A stretch of DNA of 64,000 bases from Fusarium oxysporum f. sp. lycopersici 4287. Taxonomy: Eukaryota; Ascomycota; Sordariomycetes; Hypocreales; Nectriaceae. The stretch spans positions 3,760,187-3,824,186 of the forward strand of contig NC_030991.1 of the NCBI RefSeq assembly GCF_000149955.1. The letters run 5' to 3'. Under the pieces are notes generated by a model. The model worked only from the letters and a program-made list of their open reading frames with translations. It was not told the DNA's origin and did no database searches. A program made the translations under genes and the position numbers. This document shows positions 41,326 through 53,430 of this stretch, one piece after another. The first letter of the stretch is position 1. Each line of letters starts with the position of its first letter.

Positions 41326-42972
41326 GTTGTAAAGTGGAGCAAAACTCTTGAATATATGATTCGAGCGTGTGGAGCCGTTGAAACAGCGGAGGGGAAGCTC
41401 GAGCCTGCAAGTCCAAGCGTGCAGGATCTTCTGTGAGCATCAGGGGATAAAAGGAGACCTTTATACCACTTGTTGCTTACATGCTTCCGATACGCAATGG
41501 AGATATTACTCCCATATCTCGAAATATGAGATGTACAAGATGAATACCAACTTGACTTAGGTTCACATCTTACCACAAGAACTCAGATTGTGTGGCTCCC
41601 TCAATAAAATACACAAGAAGGTTATTTTAAGCAACTGTCCTTGGTCAATGGCTGCCTGTCTGACGGAGCAGGCTACCAATAGCTGTTGTCGGAGCTACAA
41701 TACACCATAGGCGCAGGGCGTGAGGATTTCCCAGCCATCCACGGTGACGGTACAGTCAATCTCAGGACCATGTACCCGTTAAACGCTAGCGATCCGCCAT
41801 TGCAAGGGGTGAAACAAAGAATGGAAAGCAGAAGTGCGGAAAGTGAACCTGAAATTGGCCGTGCACTAGTAGATGCTATGGGATATGTGTTACTTTGCAT
41901 ATCACCACCAATGTGCCATCCACGGCCGTCTAAGCGGTGTCGCAGTGACTATACAAGAACACTATTACCTGATATCGTATCATGAGTCTTGAACTAAGTA
42001 CACTGCGTAGAGTCACATGAAAATCTTATTGAGCTCTAGACCTTTACTGCCCGGAAGCTATTTATGAGAACTTTTGAACTTTAGGTATACAGGATACTAA
42101 TTCAATACACTCGTTCGCAAAGTATTATAAGATGCCAGCGGCGTTGAGTTCTGCTGCATACAGTAATTTCTAAATTGTCAGTCGTCTTTTCATTGCCTCT
42201 GTGTTTAGCGAAAGGCTTGACATTGGGCTACATAGGCATCAAGTTCACATATGTGGCGGTCCCCTTAGGATAGCAGCACGAGGGGCAGGATTACAGCTGA
42301 TAACAAAAGTCATACCTACCCTGGATGGTCCAAGTACCTACTTTCTAGGTCTTTATTTCTAGGTCTGTAACGAAGCCCTATCACTTGCTATTTCGGCTTC
42401 AATCGTATCCTCTCCATGACAACAGCCGTTAAGATGGGATGGCTTATGTTCCAAGGCGGTGCTGTAGGCTCACTTCGCAAAATTACCAAGCACTACATGA
42501 TGTCGGCGGGGCGTATTGAGGGGTTAAGTTCAGGCTTATGTCAAATCTGGGTGCAGCATGCTTTGATTCAACACAACAGCAAATGCTACCATCTGCGTCG
42601 TGCTCTACATATAATCATCTCTATTCACCAAATAGAGGCCTGTCCTCTCTGAAAGGGATTTGAATATTTTAGGTATCCCTCAATTTCCGTTCTTATGCTG
42701 TATCGTTTCTCATCCTGGGCATTTGGCTCCTGACGTTAGGCATTCCCATACCAGGCTGCTTTCAATTCGCTATTTTTGGAAATATTGCAATTTCATGATT
42801 ATAATACGGGCAGAAGGGAATTTAGGTGTATATGGTTATTCACTAAATCATATTTCTTCAGGATCTTATTTTGAAGTACTTCTCTGGAAGGTGGTTCACG
42901 TATTCACTGCGCCTCCTTCAAAACCGTGGTCGAACTACAAAAAGAATTGGAACGCAGACGTGAATACAAATC
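41326..42972. other. Interval without a supported gene
   Basis: About 1.6 kb. Short frames only. The end near 42900-42972 is probably the promoter and leader of the following secreted-protein gene. Confidence 0.3.
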
Positions 42973-43680
42973 ATGAAAATCTTTCCCTTCGTTCCCTCTA
43001 TTCTCAGTCTCGTAGTTTCAGCGCAGTTGCAGGGTATAACGGAGATTGATTGGCCAAAGGAGTGCGGACACGCGTCGGAGTCGTTTTACCCTGCCATACC
43101 AACCGCCAAGCCTCCCGTAGCGGAGGCACCCCAGGTGGCTTCTACGCAAGTAGAGACTCCCCATTCACTTCTCACCCATGCCCCGGTAATCCATGATAAT
43201 CCATCTCTCCCCCCTGCCGAGTATGCCGCCCAGAATGGACCATTCTCTAACCCTAACGTTTACCCACCTCACCCCGAAGCCTCCGTAAGTGGTTACAGCC
43301 AGCGGGAGCAATCGCCTGAGCCCCACAGTACGAATGAAAAGCACGATGGTGATGTGCATTTTGGCGACATGACTCATTATGAGGTTGGTGTAGGGGCTTG
43401 CGGTCAGGACTCGACTGGGCAAGGCGACACTGGCAACATTGTAGCACTCTCAAAAATCTTATTCGATGCGGCCAAGATCGATACCAATCCCAACAATAAC
43501 CCGCTATGTGGTAGAACTATCATTATCAAAGGTTCCAACGGCAAGGTTTCTCATGGTACCGTCTTAGATCAATGCGAAGGCTGCAAAATGAGTGATATGT
43601 ATGTCAGCCACAAAATCTATAAAGAAATTTGGGGGAGCCTGGAGAAGGACGGCACCAATATCCAGTGGTGGTATAGCTAA
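42973..43680 (+). CDS. Secreted double-psi beta-barrel (expansin/RlpA-like) protein
   Basis: This 235-residue single-exon gene starts with a signal peptide (MKIFPFVPSILSLVVSAQ). A proline-rich linker of about 110 residues follows (roughly 40-125). The C-terminal 100 residues form a DPBB domain: GDMTHYEVGVGACGQD, NIVALSKILFDAA, NPLCGRTIIIKGSNGKVSHGTVLDQCEGC (by position about 178-206), KMSDMYVSHKIYKEI, and the terminal IQWWYS. The GACG, CG-x-T and D-x-C-x2-C spacing is that of fungal barwin/expansin-like secreted proteins, which lack the cellulose-binding second domain of expansins. Some members affect plant or fungal wall loosening; a role here is inference. The gene looks intact. Confidence 0.85.
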   Translation: MKIFPFVPSILSLVVSAQLQGITEIDWPKECGHASESFYPAIPTAKPPVAEAPQVASTQVETPHSLLTHAPVIHDNPSLPPAEYAAQNGPFSNPNVYPPHPEASVSGYSQREQSPEPHSTNEKHDGDVHFGDMTHYEVGVGACGQDSTGQGDTGNIVALSKILFDAAKIDTNPNNNPLCGRTIIIKGSNGKVSHGTVLDQCEGCKMSDMYVSHKIYKEIWGSLEKDGTNIQWWYS

Positions 43681-45187
43681 CCAGGGTCCCTGATGAGAAG
43701 TTATTGCTTTGGGAGTAATATTTGGCGAAAAGGACGGAGGATTCGGTGATGATTTGCCTTACCATCAGTTTCTTGGTAGGAGACGCCATATGTATCATAA
43801 GGATTCCTTTACTTTGACCTGGACTGTCTCTCCGTTCAACCATTGTCAACATTATTTGTGGTTAGTTCAGCATCACTTTTATCGTGTGAAACTTTCTAAG
43901 AAATCTTTTCCTCCCAAATGCCAGCAAACATATGGTCTGTACTAGAGTAACTTCATTCTAACTAGTATATACAGCTACTTGTAGCTGTAGTTTCTGTAGT
44001 CTTCTTTTCTTTTCTGTTCCCTACTTGCTAAAGTCGAAAATTGCTGGGACTCGATTGAAAACTAAAAATGAAAACGACTCTACCACGAACAGTCTAAAGT
44101 CACAGCTTCTCATGCACGGAAGGCGCGACCGCAGGGGTAGTTGCATCGTCATAACCTTCCCTATTGGCGAGGAGATCCCTTACATATGCTATGTTACATA
44201 CAATTCAAATCGTACCCACTTTGGTGTTTCCAGCCGAAAAGGAATTCATGAACGTGATATTCTTTCCTGCATATACCCAAGTGCTAAGTAGATACCTGGT
44301 CCGGCAAGGAACTCCCTGGCATACCATCTCTTCCACCAAAGCGGCGCCTTTCCTAAAAAAGCTTCAGGGGTTAGCAGAATCCAGGATATCTCAGGAGAAT
44401 CCGAAAGTCTAATGCCGAGAACTATGACAGCTAGAGAAGCCTCTTAACGTCTGGTTGTACCAAGAGATACAAGTAGCTAACTTGAGATGGGGATAACCTA
44501 TCTAAGGACGGTGTTACAGTGATTGGATGTCTGCCAGTCCATGACCATGGGAGGCCGTGGCCGGGGGCGACAGAAGAGACAGAACGTGGTGGGTCTGACA
44601 TAACAACGCATAACGCGGCTTCTGATTTTCTCTAGTTACTGTTCACGTGAAATATGTCGCTTCGGTCAAAACCTTGGTTTCGTGGTGCGTTACTGTAGCT
44701 ATCGATCCAAATCTATTACTAGGGTTGCGGTTGCTTCCGGTCTGAAGGTGGTGACCTATGACTCATGTCCAAAGTGGTAAAGCTGAAGCCCGTTAAATGT
44801 TAAATCTTTTTATTGTTACTGGCGTACTTGTGAAAAAAGGGTTTTTTGTGATAGCTACCTCAGCCGACGGTAAGATCCAGAATGGTAGGAATGGATTGGA
44901 TCTTTATTCTCATTGCCTTTCACCCGTTGCTGCGATCTAGTTGGCCACAGTTCCGCCCTGACAGTGTCGTAATAACCGGTATTGTGGAACGACGGATCAG
45001 TTGTAATGGCGAAAGGGTAACTATGGTTCTTAGATAATACCAATCGAGCAAGCCTGCTTTAATCCACTACAAGTATGAACAAAGTAACGTTCCTCCTTTC
45101 ATAGCACGCAGCATTGCAGCAGAAGGATTTACACTCTCGTTGGCGGCAAAGTCTCTCTTATCCAGCTAGAACACAGCCAGCGGCAAC
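43681..45187. other. Interval between the DPBB and MFS genes
   Basis: About 1.5 kb. No recognised gene. The last 100 bp are probably the promoter and leader of the MFS gene. Confidence 0.3.
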
Positions 45188-46867
45188 ATGAAGTCTTCAT
45201 CATTTGAATCATCGTCTTCTCTGTCGCTAAAATCCGCAAGCGACGTGCAACTAACAAGTATCGTCGATGGAAACTCTCAAGAGGCTGACATTGGGACTGT
45301 CACCTCTAAGCAACTTCTTCGAAAGGTTGCTGCAATCGCATACCTATGCGGCGTGAGCGTTACCAGTAGCGCAACCAATGGCCTCATAGTCATTGGACTC
45401 CCTGAACTGACAGAAGATCTCCGTCTCCCTCCGTCTCTCGCCTTCTGGCCATCGTCAGTTCAGGGACTGGCCACTGCATCAACGCTGCTGCTCGCGGGTG
45501 CTATTGCTGATGTCGCGGGACCACGGCCAGTGAATCTGCTGGGATGCATGTTCAATTGTATCTTCATGCTTACCTGTGGACTGGTCAAGAGTGGCGAGGA
45601 ACTGGTTATTTTGAGAGCCTTACAAGGCGTCGCCACTGCGTTGCACTTGTCTAGTTCTGTGGCCCTTGTGACTAAAGTGCAGCCGCAGGGCGAGGACGCA
45701 ACTTATCCTTTGCTTGCCTGGGATTAAGCCAGCTGTTAGGTTTCTCAGCTAGCCTAGTTGTCGGCGGTATATTGATCGATACTATTGGATGGCGATCGGG
45801 ATGGTATTTCTGTGGAGGCCTTACCTTGTTGCTCCTCGCCATCGGGTGGTGGGCCTTGCCAAGAACCTCATTCCTCAGCGCATCACGAAACACACTGCAA
45901 AGTCTGCAAGTGCGAGTCGATTGGGTTGGCGCATTTCTCGCATCGGTCTCTATGAGCCTACTGACATACTTTTTGGGGTTCGTTGCCGTATATCCCTCTC
46001 CATCTGTGTATCTGCTAACTAGAAAACAGCGTCATAAGCACCAATGTAGATCGAATTCGTTCTCCAGAGAGCCTTCTTTCCCTCAGTCTCAGCATGATAA
46101 CAGCAGTGTTGTTTGTTTGCTGGATGCATTCTCGAGTCAAGAATGGCCAGGTTGCTCTCATCCCGAATGAGCTCTGGAAAAATCCTTGTTTTACCAGTGT
46201 CTGCATCACTGTGGCCCTATCGTTTGCTGTGTTGAACTCTCTGGACCTCGTGACGAGTCTTTAGTAAGTTCAAAAATGAACGACAGTCAAGAACCTCATT
46301 CGACTGACGGGACCTCCTAGTTTCCAAGAAATCGAGCATCTCTCAGCTCTTGAAGCAGCTATACGCATGCTTCCGAGCACTGTGGTTGGCCTCACCCTCA
46401 ACATCACTACGGGTCTTGTAGTTCACAAGATCCGTGCTAACTGGCTGGTCGCTCTCGCTTCCCTCCTTTCCGCTGGCTCCCCTCTGTTAATGGCTGTCAT
46501 CCAGTCGGACTGGCCATACTGGAAGTGCGCTTTTCCCGCACAGGTCCTCATGCCGTTCTCTGTTGATGTTCTTTTCACAATCGGCCTTATCATTATCACG
46601 GAGGTTTTTCCCGAAGAAAAGCAAGCAGTCGCTGGTGCTGTTTTCAATACCGCTGCGCAGCTTGGCAATACCATGGGGCTTGCTGCCATGCAAATCATCT
46701 CAACATGGGTCACAAAACAACAAGAGAAAGTAAAATCCCCGACACAGGCTCTGATGGAGGGATACAGAGCGACATTTTGGACTATGTTAGCCCTCCTCTT
46801 GGTCTGTACCATTGTTGGAGCAATTGGCCTTCGAAAAGCGGGCAAAGTTGGGTCAAAACATTATTAA
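45188..46867 (+). pseudogene. MFS transporter (drug-efflux type), frameshifted
   Basis: Homology spans a 14-helix-type major facilitator. Helices follow an acidic serine-rich N-terminus: VAAIAYLCGVSVTSSATNGL, ASTLLLAGAIADVAGPRPVNLLG (motif A-like), LVILRALQGVATALHLSSS, LGFSASLVVGGILIDTIGWRSGWYF (motif C-like), and so on to the C-terminus. One base is out of frame near 45690 (VQPQGEDA-stop, where GRGRNLSFACLGLSQ continues in the next frame). A second shift near 45990-46030 returns to the original frame and coincides with a candidate 42-nt intron whose removal would not itself change frame. The last intron (46264-46320, GTAAGT, CTGAC) is normal and joins TSL to YFQEIEHLS. Either it is a recent pseudogene or two sequencing errors are present. 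Confidence 0.75.
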
Positions 46868-48229
46868 GATGCCAATCCGACTTATGGGGATGATGGATTT
46901 TTGTGTATCCAAGCGAAAAACAGTACACCGGATAATAGGTGGCCAATACTTGAATCAGATCTAATTGCGCGATCGTTTCAATTGTTAGGCACAGTGACAG
47001 CCTCGGTAATTCTCTTTCTGACGGGGCAAGAACGCACGATGAGAGTGTTACGAAAGCTGGGCTAAAGCCAGTCGTTATACGAGATCGAATCCATAAGATC
47101 ACAATGTTGTCGAGGTGTCTAGCCTTCGCTGTTCACTATGAAGTTCCTGAAAGCAGCCATGGGGCCTGCGTAGATGTTACGGCAATAATACTAATCTCTC
47201 ACGTATTGAGTCCGAGCCGTGATGCGGAATATCCTCCGGGCTAGAGTAAATGTTGCGCTAGCAAACGGCATTAGCAAAAGTGATAAATACCCATGGAGTA
47301 TCCACTGGCGGAACAACAGAAGTCTCTTCCTGAGTTCCTTGTCATCGAGTTTTGGGAAACTTGATCATGGACGCTTCTATCTTCCTGGCCGTCCTAGGGT
47401 TACAAGGAACTCGTTGAAGCCCGAAATAAATGGAAAGGTGAGCTGAAGAACAAGGAGGCGTTTTCCTTTAGCGAGGCTATTATCAAAGCTCCGGTGAGAT
47501 TGAGCACAATCCATTGTTTCACACCTTTGATAAGTTGAGAGACGGAGCCGCGCTGCGGTGTGAGGAGTTTAGCCATGTGCACGCAGCATCGAGACCCAAG
47601 TCTGAACAGACTTCTGGTCTGTCAGCCGCTGGTAGAAGGAATACCTAGGTTAGAGATGGCGAGGCAACGAGCCCAAAGTCTCAGTCAAGGTCCACGTTAG
47701 AGTACTTAGTGATCGGATAAGATCGGCTCTCTAGACTTGAGAGTTTTTGTTTTAGCTTTTTTAAGGACAAGTTCCCTATCCGTAGGGTTGCTATTCCAAG
47801 CTCCAGCCTACATGTTAGCTTTTCTGAAATCTTCAAAGTTTGCAACGTACAATTGCGTCAAAGGAGTCGGAAAAATAGCAAATGCACGAACAAACGTAAA
47901 AGCTATTGGTAGCTTGACAAGATTAGTACATCGCCAGGGCGTATGAATGTATCCTTCTTGGACACGGGTTATATTTGGCTTATCCAACAAGCTTCGCTCA
48001 AAGGAGCAACAATATTATAATATTATATGATGCAAAAGAACTGACGGGTCTGCCCCTTTGGTCTTTGTTTCACAGAGCAGACTTGCGATATCACCTACAA
48101 CGAGTGTCTCGAGATTATGCTTGATTTAAAAGGCTAGTTTTTAAATGCCCTTATTGAAGAGACATTGCTTATGAGATAGCAGATGACATTGTTAACGATC
48201 TGGACTATCTCCTCAATTTCGTTGGAAGG
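46868..48229. other. Interval with a coding-like fragment
   Basis: About 1.4 kb. At about 47296-47540 the plus strand reads MEYPLAEQQKSLPEFLVIEFWE and then, after an interruption, YKELVEARNKWKGELKNKEAF. This may be a decayed gene of unknown family. At 48130-48229 the reading upstream of the next gene stays coding-like (EIADDIVNDLDYLLNFVGR), so that gene may have an earlier exon. Confidence 0.3.
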
Positions 48230-49285
48230 ATGACAGACTACAGCGAGCCTGATCTTGTTTATCTTCTCGAGCACCTTGTCTCGCTCAACTATAAAAGTCT
48301 ACCTAAGTCTCGCTGCAAAGCACCGGTCACTAATGAATCGTGGGGTAGAGCGGCTTGTCAAAAGCGCCGGCTACAAAAGCTCAAGGGTCAGAAGCCTTAC
48401 TACGAGGCCAGTCGCGCACTGTACAAGTGCTCAATTTGCGCAAACGTATTTCATACGTGGAGCGCCGCTGCTCAGCATGGCAAGGAGACTCACTTTGGTC
48501 CAGTAGCAGTGTATTGCATGCTATGCGGGTATCGATTACCAGTCTCCAGAAGAAACCAGCACGAAAGTTTCTGTGGGTGGAGGATCTTGGATGGAGACCC
48601 AAATAAACCCAGCAGAATCTGGCTCTGCTGCCTCCAGAATCTGCTTCGTTTGACAAAGCGGGAAGTTTGTGAATTGATAGATATGTGTGACTTTCTCCGT
48701 CCTGATGGGCGCTGCAACACAAGAGGTAAGCACTGTCCTGGTGATACAGTTACAGTGATCTGATCCTTTCCTCCTGTTACAGCCCTGGCGCTTTACTTCT
48801 TTCAACAGCTACGGCGACTTGCCGAAAATTCGAAGGCTTCCAAACTCGAACCATCATGTAAACTAGATGAAGGACAAGAATTAAATCCATGTAGCCAAAT
48901 CGATAACGAGATCCTAGCAGGAACAAAAGGAATACGAGACGTCTTTAACTGGGTAATGCAAGATAAGCCGATCACAAGCCGAAAATTACTGATTTGGGAC
49001 CCTGGTATGTTCAGCACGCCTAATGACGAGTTGTATCACGAATTTTATCCGCCATTGTCCAATGCTCAAGAGTACAAGTGGATCAGACTTGTAGAACGTC
49101 AATTTACCTTCTTTACTCTAACGTACAATCCTTGCCGTCGACTGGAACAAAGGCAAACTAGGAAATCGATAGCTGGCAGCACTGACGTTGCACTTCGAGA
49201 GGGTGCCGGTTGGGCGTGGCGCGGCGCCCGAATACCTAGACAGCGTTACCCCGGGCGTTATGATTGGTGTCGTCCACTTTCTTAG
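48230..49285 (+). CDS. C2H2 zinc-finger protein, two exons
   Basis: Exons 48230-48725 and 48783-49285 give 332 residues. The 57-nt intron (GTAAGC to TTACAG) joins NTR to ALALYFFQQLR in frame, and the second exon stays open for 167 codons, which supports the model. A classical finger is present: YKCSICANVFHTWSAAAQHGKETH (C-x2-C-x12-H-x4-H). A second, CMLCGYRLPVSRRNQHESFC, has C-x2-C...H-x4-C. A short upstream stretch (about 48173-48229) is coding-like and in frame, so an extra 5' exon is likely. The C-terminal half (EILAGTKGIRDVFNWVMQDK, PGMFSTPNDELYHEFYPPL) is not recognised. Fungal proteins of this kind are usually of unknown function. Confidence 0.6.
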
Positions 49286-49409
49286 TGCTATTCTCGTATT
49301 GACTGTAAAATTAAGACTACGGCGCTTTGTCGATGGCATACTAATAAGGCTTAGATTTACATGAATTGGCATAATTCATCTTGATATCAAAACTTGAAAA
49401 TGTATTAAT

Positions 49410-50065
49410 ATGCAATACTTCCTACACAAAGTCCCTTATTTTCATGAAATAGCTTCTTCATCTTCCACTGAAAGACGATTCCTTAGACAACGCCGCATAC
49501 TACAAAGCATGGAGATTCGGCTGATTGATCCTGGCTTGACCATGTTTGAGAGTGATCCTCATCGGGAATGCATTGCAAATCTGCGATATTCCGCCCCAGA
49601 AGCCATGTTATCGCTAAAATCGTCGTTCTCTCGTGATATCTGGAGCATAGTATGCACTCTTGTCGAGTTTGCCACGGGCAAGGTACTCTTCCGCTCTGAT
49701 CAACGCACCAAAGCTGAGTATCTGGCTGTGATAGAAGGTTTCACCGGATCTATAATCGAAGACTGGGAATGTCGGGCCATTGATGGAGAGTACAGGGGCA
49801 GGTTTCGAATGCTCTGCAGAAGTCCACTGCACTTGCACCGCGATAATATGAGAGGGACAAAGAACATTGACGTTAGCGACTACTAGTCGATGATAACATG
49901 AATTGAGCTAATACATAAGAGCAAATCATTCCCAGAAAAAACGCTTTCTCCAGAGAATTCGCCGATCTAATGAAAAAGGTTTTTGTGCTTGATCCTGCGA
50001 ATCGTAGCTCTGCAAAGGAGGCCTTACAGCATGATCGCATTACAAAATATGGCTCCACTGAATGA
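49410..50065 (+). pseudogene. Fragment of a LAMMER/SRPK-like protein kinase
   Basis: Only the C-lobe is present. IRLIDPGLTMF stands where the kinase DFG motif belongs (the phenylalanine reads proline). It is followed by ANLRYSAPEAMLSLKSSFSRDIWSIVCTLVEFATGKVLF (by position about 57-95), which matches the RYRAPE...D.WS.GC...E...G..LF block. After a possible 50-nt intron near 49882-49931 (GTTAGC, branch GCTAATAC) the reading resumes with REFADLMKKVFVLDPANRSSAKEALQH, the end of the kinase fold. The N-lobe, the catalytic loop HRD and the ATP lysine are absent upstream. It cannot be an active kinase as it stands. Confidence 0.65.
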
Positions 50066-52053
50066 TAACTACGATCCCTAATGTTTTGTGATTTTGTGAT
50101 GAAGTGGCTTGTTTTAGAGTTGTTGACTTCCCTTGAAAGTAAAAGCATGTCGTCCCTGGCCTCTAAATCTACCTAACGGAGTGGACGAATTATAGGCTTC
50201 GATGAAGCGTGAGCACACAAATTCGTTGTTATGGTTTATACCATGTCAGTACTTCCATAGCTCAGACCCTCAGTATTGACTGCCTTGCAAGAGCATGTCT
50301 GTTTTCATTATTATATTCTTTCTCGCCTCAGCTTGTGGCTAAACGCTGGGAGAACGGTCTTTCCATAAGCGACAGACACTTAGCCCATGGTATTTGCATT
50401 AATTAATAATGCAGCAGTGTTCAAGCACCATTCCATATGTGTTCGAAATTGGATTTGTCTTCAGAGGCCTTTCGCACTAGGCCTACGCAGCACTTAGCGA
50501 CTAATTATTTTCTCCGCATCGTCGCTGCATCCGTTTCTTCCATTCTTTATAACCAGAGCTTTTGTACTCAGTTGGGAAGTCTTACGCCATGCTTGATAGA
50601 TTTATATGTTAATAGCAATCGTAAAGTAGTGTATATTGTATTAGCCATGAGTCACTCCCATTTTTCAAACCTCTCTACGCTATGTGTAAAAGTTCCGATT
50701 AATTATGAATGAAGTCACACCTGCTGGATATCAACTTGTTTTAGCTGGGTATCAACTTCTTTTTTATTAAAGCCAGTAGCTATTCTTAGGTGTATTATTA
50801 AGTTTGGCCCTGACGTAGGCCAGTGCAACCATGTGCTGTGTTAATTTATCCCTTTGTCTCTGTCGCCGTTATCCTTTAAAGATAATTTTATCTTTCCATG
50901 CTGCGGCATCTAGTAGACGATTTCCTTCGCAGTAGTCTCCCGCCATTCCATATTATAGGCATACCCATCTGCTACTTTCCCCCTGGGCAACCCATCCCCA
51001 TTTCATTCTTAGGATGTAGCATTTTGTCAAATCTACGAAGGATTGACTTAACCTCAGTCAAGAGATTCTGTATAGTTGATCGTTCCTAGTTCTTATGATA
51101 TCATCAAGTTGTGCCCGCGCCGCCTCCCAGCGGAATATTGTAGCCATACCAGATGGCCCGCATCTTCTTGTTATGTACATTGCTCGAAGCATTGGGACAT
51201 GCCTTTCGAAGCCATGGTCTGCAAAGGCCAGGGGCTCCCTAGAACAGTGTTTATCTATTATCGTAAAGCGAGCAATCTGATTCGTATGTATAGACTCGAC
51301 TGTAATTGTTGAATGCCTCATAACATTCTGGCAGCACTGTACTTGGCTGTCCAAGGAGCATAACCTCTTTGGGGGATCAGTATGGCACAAGAAAGAGGAG
51401 CGTCACAAATCAGACCGTCTCTGCCTTTTTGCCTGGTATACTGGATAGATTATAGTAGAACCATAATACAAGCCGTCACCAAGAAATGGAACGTTGTGTA
51501 GGTATCATCTCGGCAAGTTATCTGGCTTTTCTACTACTTAGTGGGCCCTATGCATAAGAGCCAGCCGCGGATTGATCACGAATAAGCGAGATTTAATAAT
51601 AACTGCAATGGAATGGCTTATTGTAGTGTATCTATGTAACGAAGGTTCATCAAATCTTGTATTTTCGTTTTAATTATCCTCGTAGGGCTCCTTTTCTGGT
51701 GGTTCTCAAGCTGTTTGTACAAGTACTACATGTACTATCTTAGTCGTATCTACTTTTACATTTACCTGTATTTTGGCTTCCTTCGGTCCTAATACATAAC
51801 TTGCGTACCAGGAGTCTATTCTAGACTACTGGTAAAATCCAATGGCCCAGGAAAGACCAATTGAAGTTATTGACGAAAGCCTGATTCCCCATCGTGCTGA
51901 TGAAGCGCATATAATATAGATATCCGCTTCTGTAGCGCCGGATAAATGTGATTCTAGGTCATTCGAGCTGTTGCTGCTTATTGGGTGGGGGACGTTGAAC
52001 CCGACCTTCGCTTTCCCATTTGTGTATCGAGCCTTTATGATACTTATGCTACA
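50066..52053. other. Long interval without a supported gene
   Basis: About 2 kb, AT-rich. Frames at 50209-50712 and 51058-51390 have no homology or structure. The last 200 bp are probably the promoter of the gene at 52054. Confidence 0.3.
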
Positions 52054-53223
52054 ATGTCTCACAATAATTGGCTACGCAAAAATATTTCGGTGGTGGGCAT
52101 CACGTTGTTTATAGCTTTTTTGTTTACGTTCCATTTAAAATCATCAAATAGCATTTGGACTAATAGAGTTCAAGAAAAACCCTTCTTTGATGAGCAACAG
52201 TCTCATATATCAACATCGCCTAAGAAAGATTATCAACAAAAAACTCAAAATGGGTATCACAGTTCTTTGCCCGACCGAGGCGATGGTGCATCTCTTGAAG
52301 GTAAATCCGATTATCGACTGCTCACAAGTCTTCGGAACAACATGGGTTTCTATAACAAGATAGATGCACGGCAGACTGGCTATCAAATTATGAATCCAAC
52401 GGTACTGGAACTTCCCCGCGGTGGGAATAGCAGCCATGACTTTCTCGTCATAGCACGCACGAAACACATTGCGAAAAACATTCACCGCAAACAATATCAA
52501 TTAGCACGCCAAGTCGCCACATTTGCAAACCTCACGTACGACAGCTTTGGGCGCCCGCTGCTGAAAACTGGTAAATGGTCCAAGCTTCTCGTTGAGGACT
52601 TTGGAGACCCTGAACATCACTGCAAAGGACAGCCTAATATAGACAAATACATAGGCCCAGAAGACATGAAACTCTTCTGGACACGAACTGGTGAACCACT
52701 ACTTATTTTTACTCATCAAGTCAACGACAAGAACATGTGCCAGGGCCAGTTCCTGATTGATGTCCGTGCCGCCCTGGTTGAACTTGAACAGGTTCTGGGT
52801 CCCGAATTCTCATCTCTTCTACCGNNNNNNNNNNNNNNNNNNNNNNNNNNNNNNNNNNNNNNNNNNNNNNNNNNNNNNNNNNNNNNNNNNNNNNNNNNNN
52901 NNNNNNNNNNNNNNNNNNNNNNNNNNNNNNNNNNNNNNNNNNNNNNNNNNNNNNNNNNNNNNNNNNNNNNNNNNNNNNNNNAGCTTCTTCTCATGGCGGA
53001 GCCCGGCCAGCTGTTCCGCTGGATATCCAATGACGAGCCCGTAGAGTTGGTCCTTGGCGCGAAGGATCATCGGTCGGCTGTTGAGGAGCCATATCCAGCT
53101 ACAGCCAAGCCTGGCGAGACTTGGCATAGCAGGAAAAGTATGACATGTGTACACGACGTTATGCTCCACGATGAGCATGTTCACCAGAGTACACCTATGT
53201 TAACCCTTACTGTCAGATATTAA
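52054..53223 (+). pseudogene. Type II membrane protein, glycosyltransferase-like, truncated by a retrotransposon
   Basis: From ATG 52054 (context CTACAATGT) the frame starts MSHNNWLRKN and has a single membrane anchor (ISVVGITLFIAFLFTFHL), a stalk, then a lumenal domain: RQTGYQIMNPTVLELPRGG, HDFLVIARTKHIAKNI, LKTGKWSKLLVEDFGDPEHHC, IGPEDMKLFWTRTGEPLLIFTHQV, and CQGQFLIDVRAALVELE. This resembles fungal Golgi proteins usually annotated as glycosyltransferase-like; I cannot place the exact family. The frame continues across the N gap and through FMAEPGQLFRW-like sequence (LLLMAEPGQLFRWISNDEPVELV) to MLTLTV. There the copia LTR begins at 53211 and supplies a stop. The C-terminal part is missing. 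Confidence 0.6.
52825..52981. other. Assembly gap (157 N)
   Basis: The N run lies inside the glycosyltransferase-like gene. The frame is consistent on both sides if the gap length is as shown, but the true length may differ. Confidence 0.95.
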
Positions 53224-53416
53224 GGTGAATCGTGTATATTTCTTGATTCTTTCGCAATCGAAGGACCATTGAGACCTTATATCTTTGACTGGTTCCTTCT
53301 AGGACTTGAGTCCTAGAAAGTCCTAGATGAAAGTCCTACGATCTAAGTTTAGGGCGTCAAACTTTAATCCTGAACCTTAATCCTGAAGTTGAGGGTGAAC
53401 CCTCCAACATTCAACA
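53211..53416 (-). repeat. Copia 3' LTR (206 bp)
   Basis: This is the 3' LTR in the sense of the element. It contains a perfect palindrome CTAGGACTTGAGTCCTAG (about 53302-53319) next to a second CCTAG, and TG...CA ends. Confidence 0.85.
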
Positions 53417-53430
53417 CACCCCCTCAGGCT
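53417..53430 (-). promoter_or_regulatory. Candidate polypurine tract
   Basis: Directly inside the 3' LTR the element-sense strand reads CTGAGGGGGTGTG, a purine-rich run in the position expected of a plus-strand primer site. Confidence 0.5.
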
